From CTSOIL-112 sp049291875 (lineage in GTDB: Bacteria > Pseudomonadota > Gammaproteobacteria > Burkholderiales > Burkholderiaceae), in contig JBATQE010000055.1 in the NCBI GenBank assembly GCA_049291875.1, positions 1 through 6,241 on the forward strand: 6,241 bases of DNA, written 5' to 3'. Shown one piece after another: positions 1 to 6,229 of the stretch; position 1 is the stretch's first letter; each line of letters opens with the position of its first letter. The notes under the pieces were generated by a model, which was not told the origin of the DNA, ran no database searches, and was given only the letters and a program-made list of their open reading frames with translations. Both the position numbers and the translations under genes were made by a program.

Positions 1-150
1 TCGCTCGGTGGATTCACTCCAGCGCAAACGCGTATGATGGCTTTAACAAACTCACGCGTCCTGCACTAAACGCAGGACTTGTGTTGATTCTACTTTTAGA
101 TGCCGCCCTTTTAGGGGGTATTACCATTCTTTTTGAACAAGCCGCGCATA
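1..150. other. Upstream region, no identifiable gene
   Basis: This stretch precedes the glucanotransferase gene. On the + strand, frame 1 is open from the window edge to a TAA at 67-69 (22 residues), and frame 3 is open from base 3 to a TGA at 276-278. The frame 3 product has a basic segment (GFNKLTRPAL) followed by a hydrophobic stretch of about 22 residues encoded around 69-134, which could be a membrane helix. Either frame could be the 3' end of an upstream gene, but neither gives a recognisable family. Frame 3 runs 128 bases into the glucanotransferase gene, which argues against it being an intact gene. It could be the decayed remnant of a small membrane protein. Treat it as unassigned. 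Confidence 0.3.
58..78 (+). terminator. Short perfect hairpin, possible weak terminator
   Basis: GTCCTGC at 58-64 is the exact reverse complement of GCAGGAC at 72-78, giving a 7-bp stem with a 7-base loop. The loop contains the TAA that ends the frame 1 stub, and a T-rich but interrupted stretch follows (79-97). This fits the end of an upstream transcription unit, so the glucanotransferase gene may start its own transcript. The lack of a clean T run keeps confidence low. Confidence 0.35.
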
Positions 151-2847
151 ATGACCCTCACTTTCACACTCCGCTACGCCACTCAGTTTGGCGAACACAT
201 CTGCCTTCATCTCTCTCAAAATGGCGTGACACGCGTGATACCCATGTGGTTTGTGGATACGCAGAGTTGGCGCATTGAGTTAGACACGCCGATACACGAT
301 CTCGAATACCACTTCAGCATCCGCGATGATTCGGAACAAACCTTGCGCGAGGAGTTTCATGCGCGAACGCTGACGTCTTTACCCATCGCGCATCAGACGA
401 CGCTTCATTTGATCGACGCATGGGATATGCCGAACTTTCCCGAGCATTTTTTGGTCAATAAAGTGCTGGAGAACACCCGCTCGGATGTAGCCGCGCTTGC
501 GCCATCGAGTTTATCCGGCGCAACACATCTGTTCGAAATCAGGGTTCCGCTATACGAGCGGCATCAGCAAGTATGTTTGCTGGGTGCGCATGCGGCTTTG
601 GGCCATTGGGACACAGAGCATTTCATTCCTTTGCAACAGGTCGCTGCGGGCGTGTGGCAAACGGCGCTGGATTTGAGCGCATTCAGCGGTACGTTGGCGT
701 ATAAATATGGTATTTTTGATTCGCTCACAGGGCGGTTTGTGTCCTTTGAAACTGGGGAGAATCGTTCTTTTGTCGTCCGTCATTCAGACGATGCACTGAC
801 CATCGTGCGTGATTTGGGCTATCGTTTTTTACCCGAACAATTGTGGCGCGCCGCCGGAGTGGCGATTCCGGTATTTTCACTGCGCAGCCGCAATGCCTTG
901 GGCAGCGGCGAGTTTGCGGATTTGAAATTGCTGGGGAATTGGGCGAAAAACGTCGGCCTGTCGCTGATTCAGGTGCTGCCGATCAATGACAGCTCGGTGA
1001 ACTACTCGTGGGACGATCAGTTTCCGTACTCGGCCATTTCGGTCTATGCGCTGCACCCGCAATACGTGTCGATACGCGATTTGCCGTATACGCTGACGAC
1101 TCAGGAGCAAGCAGAATTTGTCGCGGAGCAAGCAGCACTCAATGCCTGCGAGACCATCGATTTTGAACGCATGATTCGGGTAAAGTGGCGCTTGCTGCGC
1201 TCGATTTTTACACACCATCAGGCGCAGATGATGAGCGATGCGGCATTCGCACAGTTCATTGACGAACGCGCGTTTTGGCTCAAGCCGTATGCGGTGTTTT
1301 GCACGCTGCGCGATCAGTACGGCACGGTAGATTTCACGCATTGGGGCGCGGATGCGCACTACTCATCCGCACGCTGCGATGCCTTGTTTAGCCCCGCTCA
1401 CCCGCAGTTTAACGAGGTCATGCTGCACTGTTTCGTGCAATATCATTTGCATTTGCAACTGGTCTCAGCGGTGAATTATTTACATCAGCTCGGCGTGTCG
1501 CTCAAAGGCGATCTGCCGATTGGCGTGCGCCGTCACAGCGTCGATACATGGGTCGAGCCGCAGTGGTTCGGCATGGATTTTCAAGCAGGTGCGCCGCCGG
1601 ATATGTTTTCGGACTTGGGGCAGAATTGGGAACTGCCAACATACGAATGGGCGCGCATGCGCGCCGATGACTATGGCTGGTGGCGCAAACGCATGGCTGC
1701 GCTGTCGCAATATTTTGATGCCATGCGCATTGATCACGTCTTGGGCTTTTTCCGCATTTGGCGCATTTCGAGCGAGGCGACGCAAGGTTTATTGGGCTAT
1801 TTTTATCCGGCCTTGGGCGTAACCACGACTGAGCTGGCCGAACGCGGCATAGAATTTGATCCGCAACGTGACTGCGCGCCGTATATCCGTCAGCAGTGGC
1901 TCGAAAGCTTGTTTGGTGCCGATACAGACGCAGTGGTTGCACAGTATTTGCAGATCGAAACCAACGCGGCTGAGGATGTGGACGCACGGTATGCATTCAA
2001 AGCCGAATTCAATACGCAGCGCAAAATCGTTGACCACTTCAAAACGCAGCCCAACAGTACGCGCAATACCGAATTACAGGCCAAGCTGCTGTCACTGCAC
2101 ACCGAAGTGCTGTTCATACACGAGCAAACGGATGCGGGCGTCGTGTATCACCCGCGCTTTAATATTGACAAGACGCAGGCCTTTTTATCGCGCACGCAAG
2201 CGCAACGAGATCAGCTGTTCGCGCTGTATGTTGATTATTTCTTCGTGCGCCAAGAGGCCCTTTGGCGCGCCAGTGGCATGGAAAAACTACCTGCGCTGCA
2301 AAGCGCCACGGACATGCTGATTTGCGCCGAGGATTTGGGCTTGGTACCCGATTGCGTACCGCAGGTATTGGACGAATTGGGTATCGTTGCGCTGAAAATC
2401 CAACGCTCGCCCAAAGAACACATTCCGTTTTACGATCCGAAAAACATCGGCTATATGAACGTCACCACCACCTCCAGCCACGACAGCAGCACCCTGCGGC
2501 AATGGTGGACGGAAAACCCAAGCCTGACGCAGCAATATTACGATCAGCAACTGCAACGAACGGGCGCGGCGCCAAACGAATTAACGCCCGCGTTGGCCGA
2601 GCAAATCGTGCGCCAAAATCTGCAATCACCGGCCATGCTGACCATTTTCCCGCTGCAAGATTGGCTGGCAACCTCCGCGCAGCTGCGCCGAGCGAATGCC
2701 AATGCCGAACGCATCAACAACCCCGCCGATCCGGCTCAACGCTGGGTCTATCGCATGCATATTGAATTGGAAGAGTTGCTCCAGGCCGATGAGTTCAATC
2801 ATGATGCCGCGCACTGGATTGCGCTATCGGAACGACAAGTTCCGTGA
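151..2847 (+). CDS. malQ: 4-alpha-glucanotransferase (amylomaltase, GH77) with tandem CBM20, DPE2-like
   Basis: The enzyme transfers 4-alpha-glucan units between maltodextrins (disproportionation), releasing glucose and building longer glucans. It is expected in the cytoplasm, in maltose/glycogen metabolism. With ATG 151 as start it has 898 residues. Residues about 1-90 form a first CBM20-like starch-binding domain. Residues about 125-210 form a clearer second one, with the family pattern GAHAALGHW near 145. The GH77 barrel follows from about 233 (GVAIPVFSLRS, then GSGEFADLK, then LPIND). The expected catalytic residues are visible: nucleophile Asp528 in FDAMRIDH, acid/base Glu727 in CAEDLG, and the third acid Asp778 in SSHDSST. 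A long insert between nucleophile and acid/base (about 550-700) and the two CBM20 modules match the DPE2 type, not the short classical MalQ. An in-frame TTG at 133 (904 residues) is an alternative start. The AGGGGG at 113-118 is 14 bases before it, and ATG 151 has no good ribosome site. I prefer 151 because MTLTF begins the first CBM20, as in relatives. It converges with kpsC. Confidence 0.93.
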   Translation: MTLTFTLRYATQFGEHICLHLSQNGVTRVIPMWFVDTQSWRIELDTPIHDLEYHFSIRDDSEQTLREEFHARTLTSLPIAHQTTLHLIDAWDMPNFPEHFLVNKVLENTRSDVAALAPSSLSGATHLFEIRVPLYERHQQVCLLGAHAALGHWDTEHFIPLQQVAAGVWQTALDLSAFSGTLAYKYGIFDSLTGRFVSFETGENRSFVVRHSDDALTIVRDLGYRFLPEQLWRAAGVAIPVFSLRSRNALGSGEFADLKLLGNWAKNVGLSLIQVLPINDSSVNYSWDDQFPYSAISVYALHPQYVSIRDLPYTLTTQEQAEFVAEQAALNACETIDFERMIRVKWRLLRSIFTHHQAQMMSDAAFAQFIDERAFWLKPYAVFCTLRDQYGTVDFTHWGADAHYSSARCDALFSPAHPQFNEVMLHCFVQYHLHLQLVSAVNYLHQLGVSLKGDLPIGVRRHSVDTWVEPQWFGMDFQAGAPPDMFSDLGQNWELPTYEWARMRADDYGWWRKRMAALSQYFDAMRIDHVLGFFRIWRISSEATQGLLGYFYPALGVTTTELAERGIEFDPQRDCAPYIRQQWLESLFGADTDAVVAQYLQIETNAAEDVDARYAFKAEFNTQRKIVDHFKTQPNSTRNTELQAKLLSLHTEVLFIHEQTDAGVVYHPRFNIDKTQAFLSRTQAQRDQLFALYVDYFFVRQEALWRASGMEKLPALQSATDMLICAEDLGLVPDCVPQVLDELGIVALKIQRSPKEHIPFYDPKNIGYMNVTTTSSHDSSTLRQWWTENPSLTQQYYDQQLQRTGAAPNELTPALAEQIVRQNLQSPAMLTIFPLQDWLATSAQLRRANANAERINNPADPAQRWVYRMHIELEELLQADEFNHDAAHWIALSERQVP

Positions 2848-2852
2848 AAGAA

Positions 2853-2872
2853 GCGCGCGTTTAAACGCGCGC
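2853..2872. terminator. Perfect 20-bp palindrome between convergent genes, probable terminator
   Basis: A self-complementary 20-bp sequence has 7-bp GC-only arms (GCGCGCG / CGCGCGC) around a TTTAAA core. It lies 5 bases after the glucanotransferase stop and 24 bases after the kpsC stop. Read on the minus strand, it is followed by TTCTTT, a usable U-rich tail, so it fits a rho-independent terminator best for kpsC. Read on the plus strand, the tail is ATTGATCC, which is poor. It probably serves both genes to some degree. Confidence 0.7.
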
Positions 2873-2896
2873 ATTGATCCTCGATATCGCTCAGCG

Positions 2897-5017
2897 CTAG
2901 GACCAAAACGCTTTCGCCAAAATCATGGCTTTGCGCCACTGACGACGCATAAAGCCAACGCGCAAGCGCCCAAGCCCACCCGATTCGGACAAGCGCTCAC
3001 GCTCTTTCAATAGGGTATGGAGCGTCGCCTCGCAGGTCGTATAGCCCTTCAGCGACCAATCGTAATAAATCGGGTAATGCAACAACGCACCGGCGACCAG
3101 CTCATCCAAACTCAATATCCGTTTGCGCCGATCCACCTCAAACGCTGCGCCACAATCCTGCGTCAGCCCCCAACCCGCATAAAATGGCCGCCCATACACC
3201 GCCACCTGTTTGCCGCGCAACAACGCATCAAAGCCAGTGAGCGAAGTCATGGTGTGTATCACATCGCAGGCATTGATACAGCTCACCACCGATGTTTCCG
3301 TCTCGATCACATCGGCATATTGTTTCAATTCCGCCCAATTCACCTTGCCTTTGCGATTTTTTGCCAATACATCCGGATGCACCTTGTACACCACAAAGCC
3401 ATCTGGATGCGCTGTGCGCGCGGCTTTCAACAACGCCAGATTGGTCTTGACATCCGTACAACCGTATACGATGGACGCATCATCCTCCACTTGCCCCGGC
3501 ACCAAAATCACCTGCTTGCCCTGCGCCTGCGCCAACCATTTCGGCGGCTGACATACGTCAATATTGTATTTCGTGATGTTATGCTCAACGATGAAGTCTC
3601 GCACCTTCTGCGCACGTTGCAAATCATCGTCTGTGAATACACGATCGTTGAGCAAATGTTCCAAATCCGACGGCTTGGTCGGATCAAAGTAAATCCCCGA
3701 CTCATCCAACACCAAAGAATGCGGCCGAATCAAATCCGAACCCAAACCGACCGAGCGGATAAAGCCATCCTCCATGCACAGCAAGCGAGCACCCGTTGAC
3801 TGCGCCAATTCAGCCAAACCGGCCGGAATTTTTTTGCCCCAGTGTATTAAGCAATCTTGTGATGTTAAGCTCAATAACCGCGCAGAGCGGATGGTTTTCA
3901 CAAAAAATACATTCCGACGATCTAACGACAATATGCTGGGGAAAAATGTCTTACGCCAAAAAGGCATTCCAACTGCGATCATGCGTCCCGAATATCTGAG
4001 CATCATTTTCTTTTGTAATGTCAGCCAATCCATGACGTCCAAAATAGAGCCTAATTCATGGGTTACAGGATCTAAATAGCGCGCATATGCTAAATAAGCC
4101 GCAGCAAACAACTGCTGTACATTTCTTGTTTGTCTGCGTCTATCCCGCCAGTCTGTTGGGGCGATCAAAAAACGATCAATCCGATCTTGCGCAGAAGAGC
4201 GATTCTCATCCCTTTTTTGTACAAGCGTTTCAAAAAGCTCACTACGATCTTCAGTCGCCCCCCACCCCGCATACCACGGCATACCAAAAGTAATTACCGG
4301 CTTACCTACAAGCAGAGCCTCAAACCCCATAGTTGATGTAACCACGCAGACCGCATCCACAGCCTGCAATAGCTGTATTGGATTAACCAAATCTCGCAAT
4401 ACACATGTATGACTATCGTTCTGAATATGCGATAAATAGCCCCTTTTTTTACCGCCGCTGACTTCTGGGTGCGTTTTCACGACAACCAAATCATTCGGGA
4501 AATCCCTCTGAACTTCCTCAATCATTCTTTTAAATGTACCCGCATTTGCACCGCCATAGATGATGCTCAAATCACCCATGGTTTGATCAACGACCAAAAT
4601 CTTTCTTTTATGATGCCAGTCAGCCCGATCAAATATCTGATGATTAAAGTTCGGAGCATGGTTATATTTGCTTAGCCCTCCCTCAACAATCATTTGAATG
4701 AGTGATTCAAGCTTTATATGCGCCCCGCTCGCAGCAATCGCATCCCCAGATAGCTCCGCGCTTGAATTGAGTAAGCGTTCCAGTTCTGATGGCCGATAAC
4801 AATCATAATAAATGCCCTCATGATCGATCACCAAAGACAGTGCGGGAGCCTGCTGACCAGGACTGAAGGATCGGAGAAAACCATCCTCTATAGCAACGAA
4901 GGGCCAATGATTTTTTATTGCGCTGAGTCTAGCTCTATATGTACTCGGCTTATTCCCCCAGCCCACTGCGACTATATTTGTATATTTGCGGATCACTCTC
5001 AATTGACCCAACGCCAC
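2897..5017 (-). CDS. kpsC: KpsC capsule polysaccharide Kdo transferase, 5' end cut off by an insertion sequence
   Basis: KpsC is a cytoplasmic enzyme with two CMP-Kdo-dependent transferase modules (GT107 family, beta-2,4 and beta-2,7). It extends the Kdo that KpsS places on phosphatidylglycerol, making the linker for ABC-exported capsules. The remaining frame has 706 codons from a GTG at 5017. The two modules repeat the same motifs. The N-module has EDGF 44-47, GIYYD 68-72, SKYN 116-119, VDQTMGD 143-149, KTHPE 181-185 and PWYAGWG 247-253. The C-module has EDGF 416-419, GIYFD 441-445, TKYN 482-485, VPGQVEDD 506-513, KVHPD 545-549 and PFYAGWG 611-617. GTG 5017 is only the first start codon left. 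The frame stays open upstream through kpsC-like codons (VFLGSK) to the IS boundary at 5039/5040, then into IS sequence up to a TAA at 5093-5095. Alignment from memory with E. coli KpsC suggests about 15-20 residues are lost. The product is probably absent or poorly made, although all visible catalytic motifs remain. The 5' half is richer in AT than the 3' half. Confidence 0.93.
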   Translation of the reverse strand: MALGQLRVIRKYTNIVAVGWGNKPSTYRARLSAIKNHWPFVAIEDGFLRSFSPGQQAPALSLVIDHEGIYYDCYRPSELERLLNSSAELSGDAIAASGAHIKLESLIQMIVEGGLSKYNHAPNFNHQIFDRADWHHKRKILVVDQTMGDLSIIYGGANAGTFKRMIEEVQRDFPNDLVVVKTHPEVSGGKKRGYLSHIQNDSHTCVLRDLVNPIQLLQAVDAVCVVTSTMGFEALLVGKPVITFGMPWYAGWGATEDRSELFETLVQKRDENRSSAQDRIDRFLIAPTDWRDRRRQTRNVQQLFAAAYLAYARYLDPVTHELGSILDVMDWLTLQKKMMLRYSGRMIAVGMPFWRKTFFPSILSLDRRNVFFVKTIRSARLLSLTSQDCLIHWGKKIPAGLAELAQSTGARLLCMEDGFIRSVGLGSDLIRPHSLVLDESGIYFDPTKPSDLEHLLNDRVFTDDDLQRAQKVRDFIVEHNITKYNIDVCQPPKWLAQAQGKQVILVPGQVEDDASIVYGCTDVKTNLALLKAARTAHPDGFVVYKVHPDVLAKNRKGKVNWAELKQYADVIETETSVVSCINACDVIHTMTSLTGFDALLRGKQVAVYGRPFYAGWGLTQDCGAAFEVDRRKRILSLDELVAGALLHYPIYYDWSLKGYTTCEATLHTLLKERERLSESGGLGRLRVGFMRRQWRKAMILAKAFWS

Positions 5018-5027
5018 CTTAGAACCT

Positions 5028-5034
5028 AAAAAAA
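5028..5034 (-). repeat. T7 homopolymer (coding strand) at the broken 5' end of kpsC
   Basis: Seven A on the plus strand read as seven T in the kpsC coding strand (GTT TTT TTA). The run lies within the native kpsC remnant, five bases from the IS boundary. Slippage here would shift the reading frame. Runs of this length occur by chance, so a role in phase variation is only a possibility. Confidence 0.4.
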
Positions 5035-5039
5035 CCTGT

Positions 5040-5051
5040 TGTAACCCTCCC
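5040..5051 (+). repeat. Left terminal inverted repeat of the insertion sequence
   Basis: TGTAACCCTCCC is identical to the reverse complement of 6230-6241. Similarity continues inward with mismatches and one gap. A second exact match, TAGAGTTTT, lies at 5074-5082 (34 bases in) and is mirrored at 6200-6208 (33 bases in). The transposase-recognised end is therefore probably about 42-43 bp long. Confidence 0.92.
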
Positions 5052-5065
5052 CAAAAACAATCACA

Positions 5066-5092
5066 TTGATAACTAGAGTTTTCCGGTAAGAT
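5066..5092 (+). promoter_or_regulatory. Possible weak transposase promoter
   Basis: TTGATA at 5066-5071 matches five of six bases of the sigma-70 -35 box. TAAGAT at 5087-5092 matches four of six of the -10 box, but the spacer is only 15 bases. It lies just inside the left end and upstream of orfA, where IS3-family promoters normally sit. The short spacer would make it weak, which is usual for transposase promoters. Confidence 0.3.
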
Positions 5093-5102
5093 TTAAACAA
5101 AC

Positions 5103-5106
5103 GGAG
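5103..5106 (+). promoter_or_regulatory. Ribosome binding site deciding the orfA start
   Basis: GGAG lies seven bases before ATG 5114 but only one base before ATG 5108. The spacing supports initiation at 5114, giving the family-typical N-terminus MKKSRFTE. Confidence 0.65.
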
Positions 5107-5113
5107 AATGAAG

Positions 5114-5380
5114 ATGAAGAAATCACGGTTTACAGAAACGCAGATTGTTAAGATCCTGAAAGAAGTCGAATCAGGTCGACTAGTCAAAGAAGTTTGTCGG
5201 GAGTACGGTATATCTGAGGCCACCTACTACAACTGGAAAAGCAAGTACGGCGGTATGCAAGCCTCGGACATCAAACGCTTAAAAGAACTGGAAGACGAGA
5301 ACCGCCGGCTCAAACAGATGTATGCCGAGCTGTGTTTGGACAACCGCATCCTGAAAGACATTGTCGAAAAAAAGCTCTAA
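5114..5380 (+). CDS. IS3-family transposase OrfA (HTH DNA-binding protein)
   Basis: OrfA recognises the IS ends and limits transposition. It also supplies the N-terminal part of the OrfAB transposase made by frameshifting. It has 88 residues from ATG 5114, or 90 from the less likely ATG 5108. Residues about 5-45 form the HTH_Tnp_1-type helix-turn-helix (RFTETQIVKIL, then EVCREYGISEATYYNWKSKYGG). Residues about 53-85 form a charged coiled coil or leucine zipper (KRLKELEDENRRLKQ), which in this family mediates multimerisation. The last codons contain the slippage heptamer. The frame overlaps orfB by 49 bases. Length and motifs are complete, and no damage is visible. Confidence 0.92.
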   Translation: MKKSRFTETQIVKILKEVESGRLVKEVCREYGISEATYYNWKSKYGGMQASDIKRLKELEDENRRLKQMYAELCLDNRILKDIVEKKL

Positions 5381-6225
5381 CGGCAGGTATTCGGCGTGAA
5401 CTGGTGGACTATGCTCGCAGTGAGCATGACAGCAGTGTGCGCCGTGCCTGTCGGTTAATGGGTATCAGTCACTCCAGTTATCGTTATCAGCCCATTGCGG
5501 GTAAAGACGAAGTGGTGATTGCGGGGATACAAGCTGCGGTTGAGCGTTATCCCGCCTACGGCTTTGGCAAGCTTTTGCATATTCTGCGCCGGCAAGGTCA
5601 TACATGGAATCACAAACGGGTACATCGGCTCTATTGCCAACTGAATCTAAACCTGCGTCGTCGTGGCAAGAAACGTCTGCCCAGCCGCAATCCAGAAGCG
5701 TTGTCCGTTCCCAGCATCATTAACCAAAGTTGGTCGATGGACTTTATGAGCGATTCGCTGCAATGTGGCCGAAGGTTTCGTACATTCAACGTGGTGGATG
5801 ACTTTAACCGCGAAGCTTTAGCCATTGAGATTGACCTCAATCTACCCGCACCACGGGTGATTCGGGTATTGGAGCGTATCATTGCATGGCGTGGCTATCC
5901 GAAGCAGATTCGTATGGACAATGGGCCCGAGTTCATTTCCACCGCATTGGCGGATTGGGCTGAGACACATGGCATCCATTTGGAATTCATCCAACCCGGC
6001 AAACCCACCCAGAATTCGTTTGTTGAGCGGTTTAATCGCACCTATCGGGATGAAATTCTGAACATGTATGTGTTCAAGAGCTTGAGTCAGGTACGCGAAC
6101 TCACCGATGATTGGATACGCGAGTACAACGAAGAACGTCCTCATGAATCCCTTGGAAATTTGACGCCTTGGGAGTATTTGGATACAGTTAACAAACCACA
6201 AAACTCTAATTTACAGTGTGACTGA
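5332..6225 (+). CDS. IS3-family transposase OrfB (DDE integrase domain)
   Basis: OrfB is the catalytic part of the transposase and cuts and joins DNA at the IS ends. The open frame has 297 codons from a GTG at 5332. That start has no convincing ribosome site, and the first 14 residues just read orfA out of frame. The real product is most likely OrfAB, entered by -1 slippage at 5368-5374 so that orfB coding begins with GCT at 5374 (283 residues, 370 for the fusion). It carries an HTH_21-like segment (YPAYGFGKLLHILRRQG and on), then the retroviral-integrase fold. The DDE triad is Asp at 5740 (WSMDF), Asp at 5917 (RMDNGPEF) and Glu at 6025 (FVERFN). There are 35 residues between the second Asp and the Glu, the classic DD(35)E spacing. 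The C-terminal EYNEERPHESLGNLTPWEYL motif is intact. The stop codon lies near the right inverted repeat. Confidence 0.93.
   Translation: MFGQPHPERHCRKKALTAGIRRELVDYARSEHDSSVRRACRLMGISHSSYRYQPIAGKDEVVIAGIQAAVERYPAYGFGKLLHILRRQGHTWNHKRVHRLYCQLNLNLRRRGKKRLPSRNPEALSVPSIINQSWSMDFMSDSLQCGRRFRTFNVVDDFNREALAIEIDLNLPAPRVIRVLERIIAWRGYPKQIRMDNGPEFISTALADWAETHGIHLEFIQPGKPTQNSFVERFNRTYRDEILNMYVFKSLSQVRELTDDWIREYNEERPHESLGNLTPWEYLDTVNKPQNSNLQCD
5368..5374 (+). other. Programmed -1 frameshift site A_AAA_AAG
   Basis: In the orfA frame the codons are GAA AAA AAG CTC TAA, so the heptamer A AAA AAG sits two codons before the orfA stop. This is the canonical slippery sequence of IS3-family elements. Slipping back one base continues into GCT CTA ACG, in the orfB frame. 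A perfect 6-bp stem with a 5-base loop (ATGCTC / GAGCAT, 5411-5427) lies 36 bases downstream and might stimulate slippage, but that is farther than usual. Confidence 0.85.
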
Positions 6226-6229
6226 AAGT

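Noticed and set aside
1650..1665. A perfect 16-bp palindrome GGCGCGCATGCGCGCC inside the glucanotransferase gene
   Set aside because: It encodes ordinary conserved residues (ARMRAD) in GC-rich coding sequence and is probably chance. No second copy is seen in the window.
1502..1996. A 164-codon minus-strand frame inside the glucanotransferase gene
   Set aside because: It is antisense to the conserved catalytic core (nucleophile region) and has no recognisable motif. The plus-strand protein explains the region.
2848..2896. A promoter or small RNA in the convergent gap
   Set aside because: The gap is only 49 bases and is dominated by the palindrome. No promoter-like boxes are visible.
3017..3799. 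A 260-codon open frame on the plus strand opposite kpsC
   Set aside because: It lies wholly antisense to well-conserved KpsC sequence, has a composition typical of an antisense shadow (rich in Arg, His and Gln), and shows no ribosome site or family motif.
5332..5373. Independent translation start of orfB at GTG 5332
   Set aside because: There is no ribosome site and the first 14 residues only read orfA out of frame. Frameshifting at 5368-5374 explains the overlap better.
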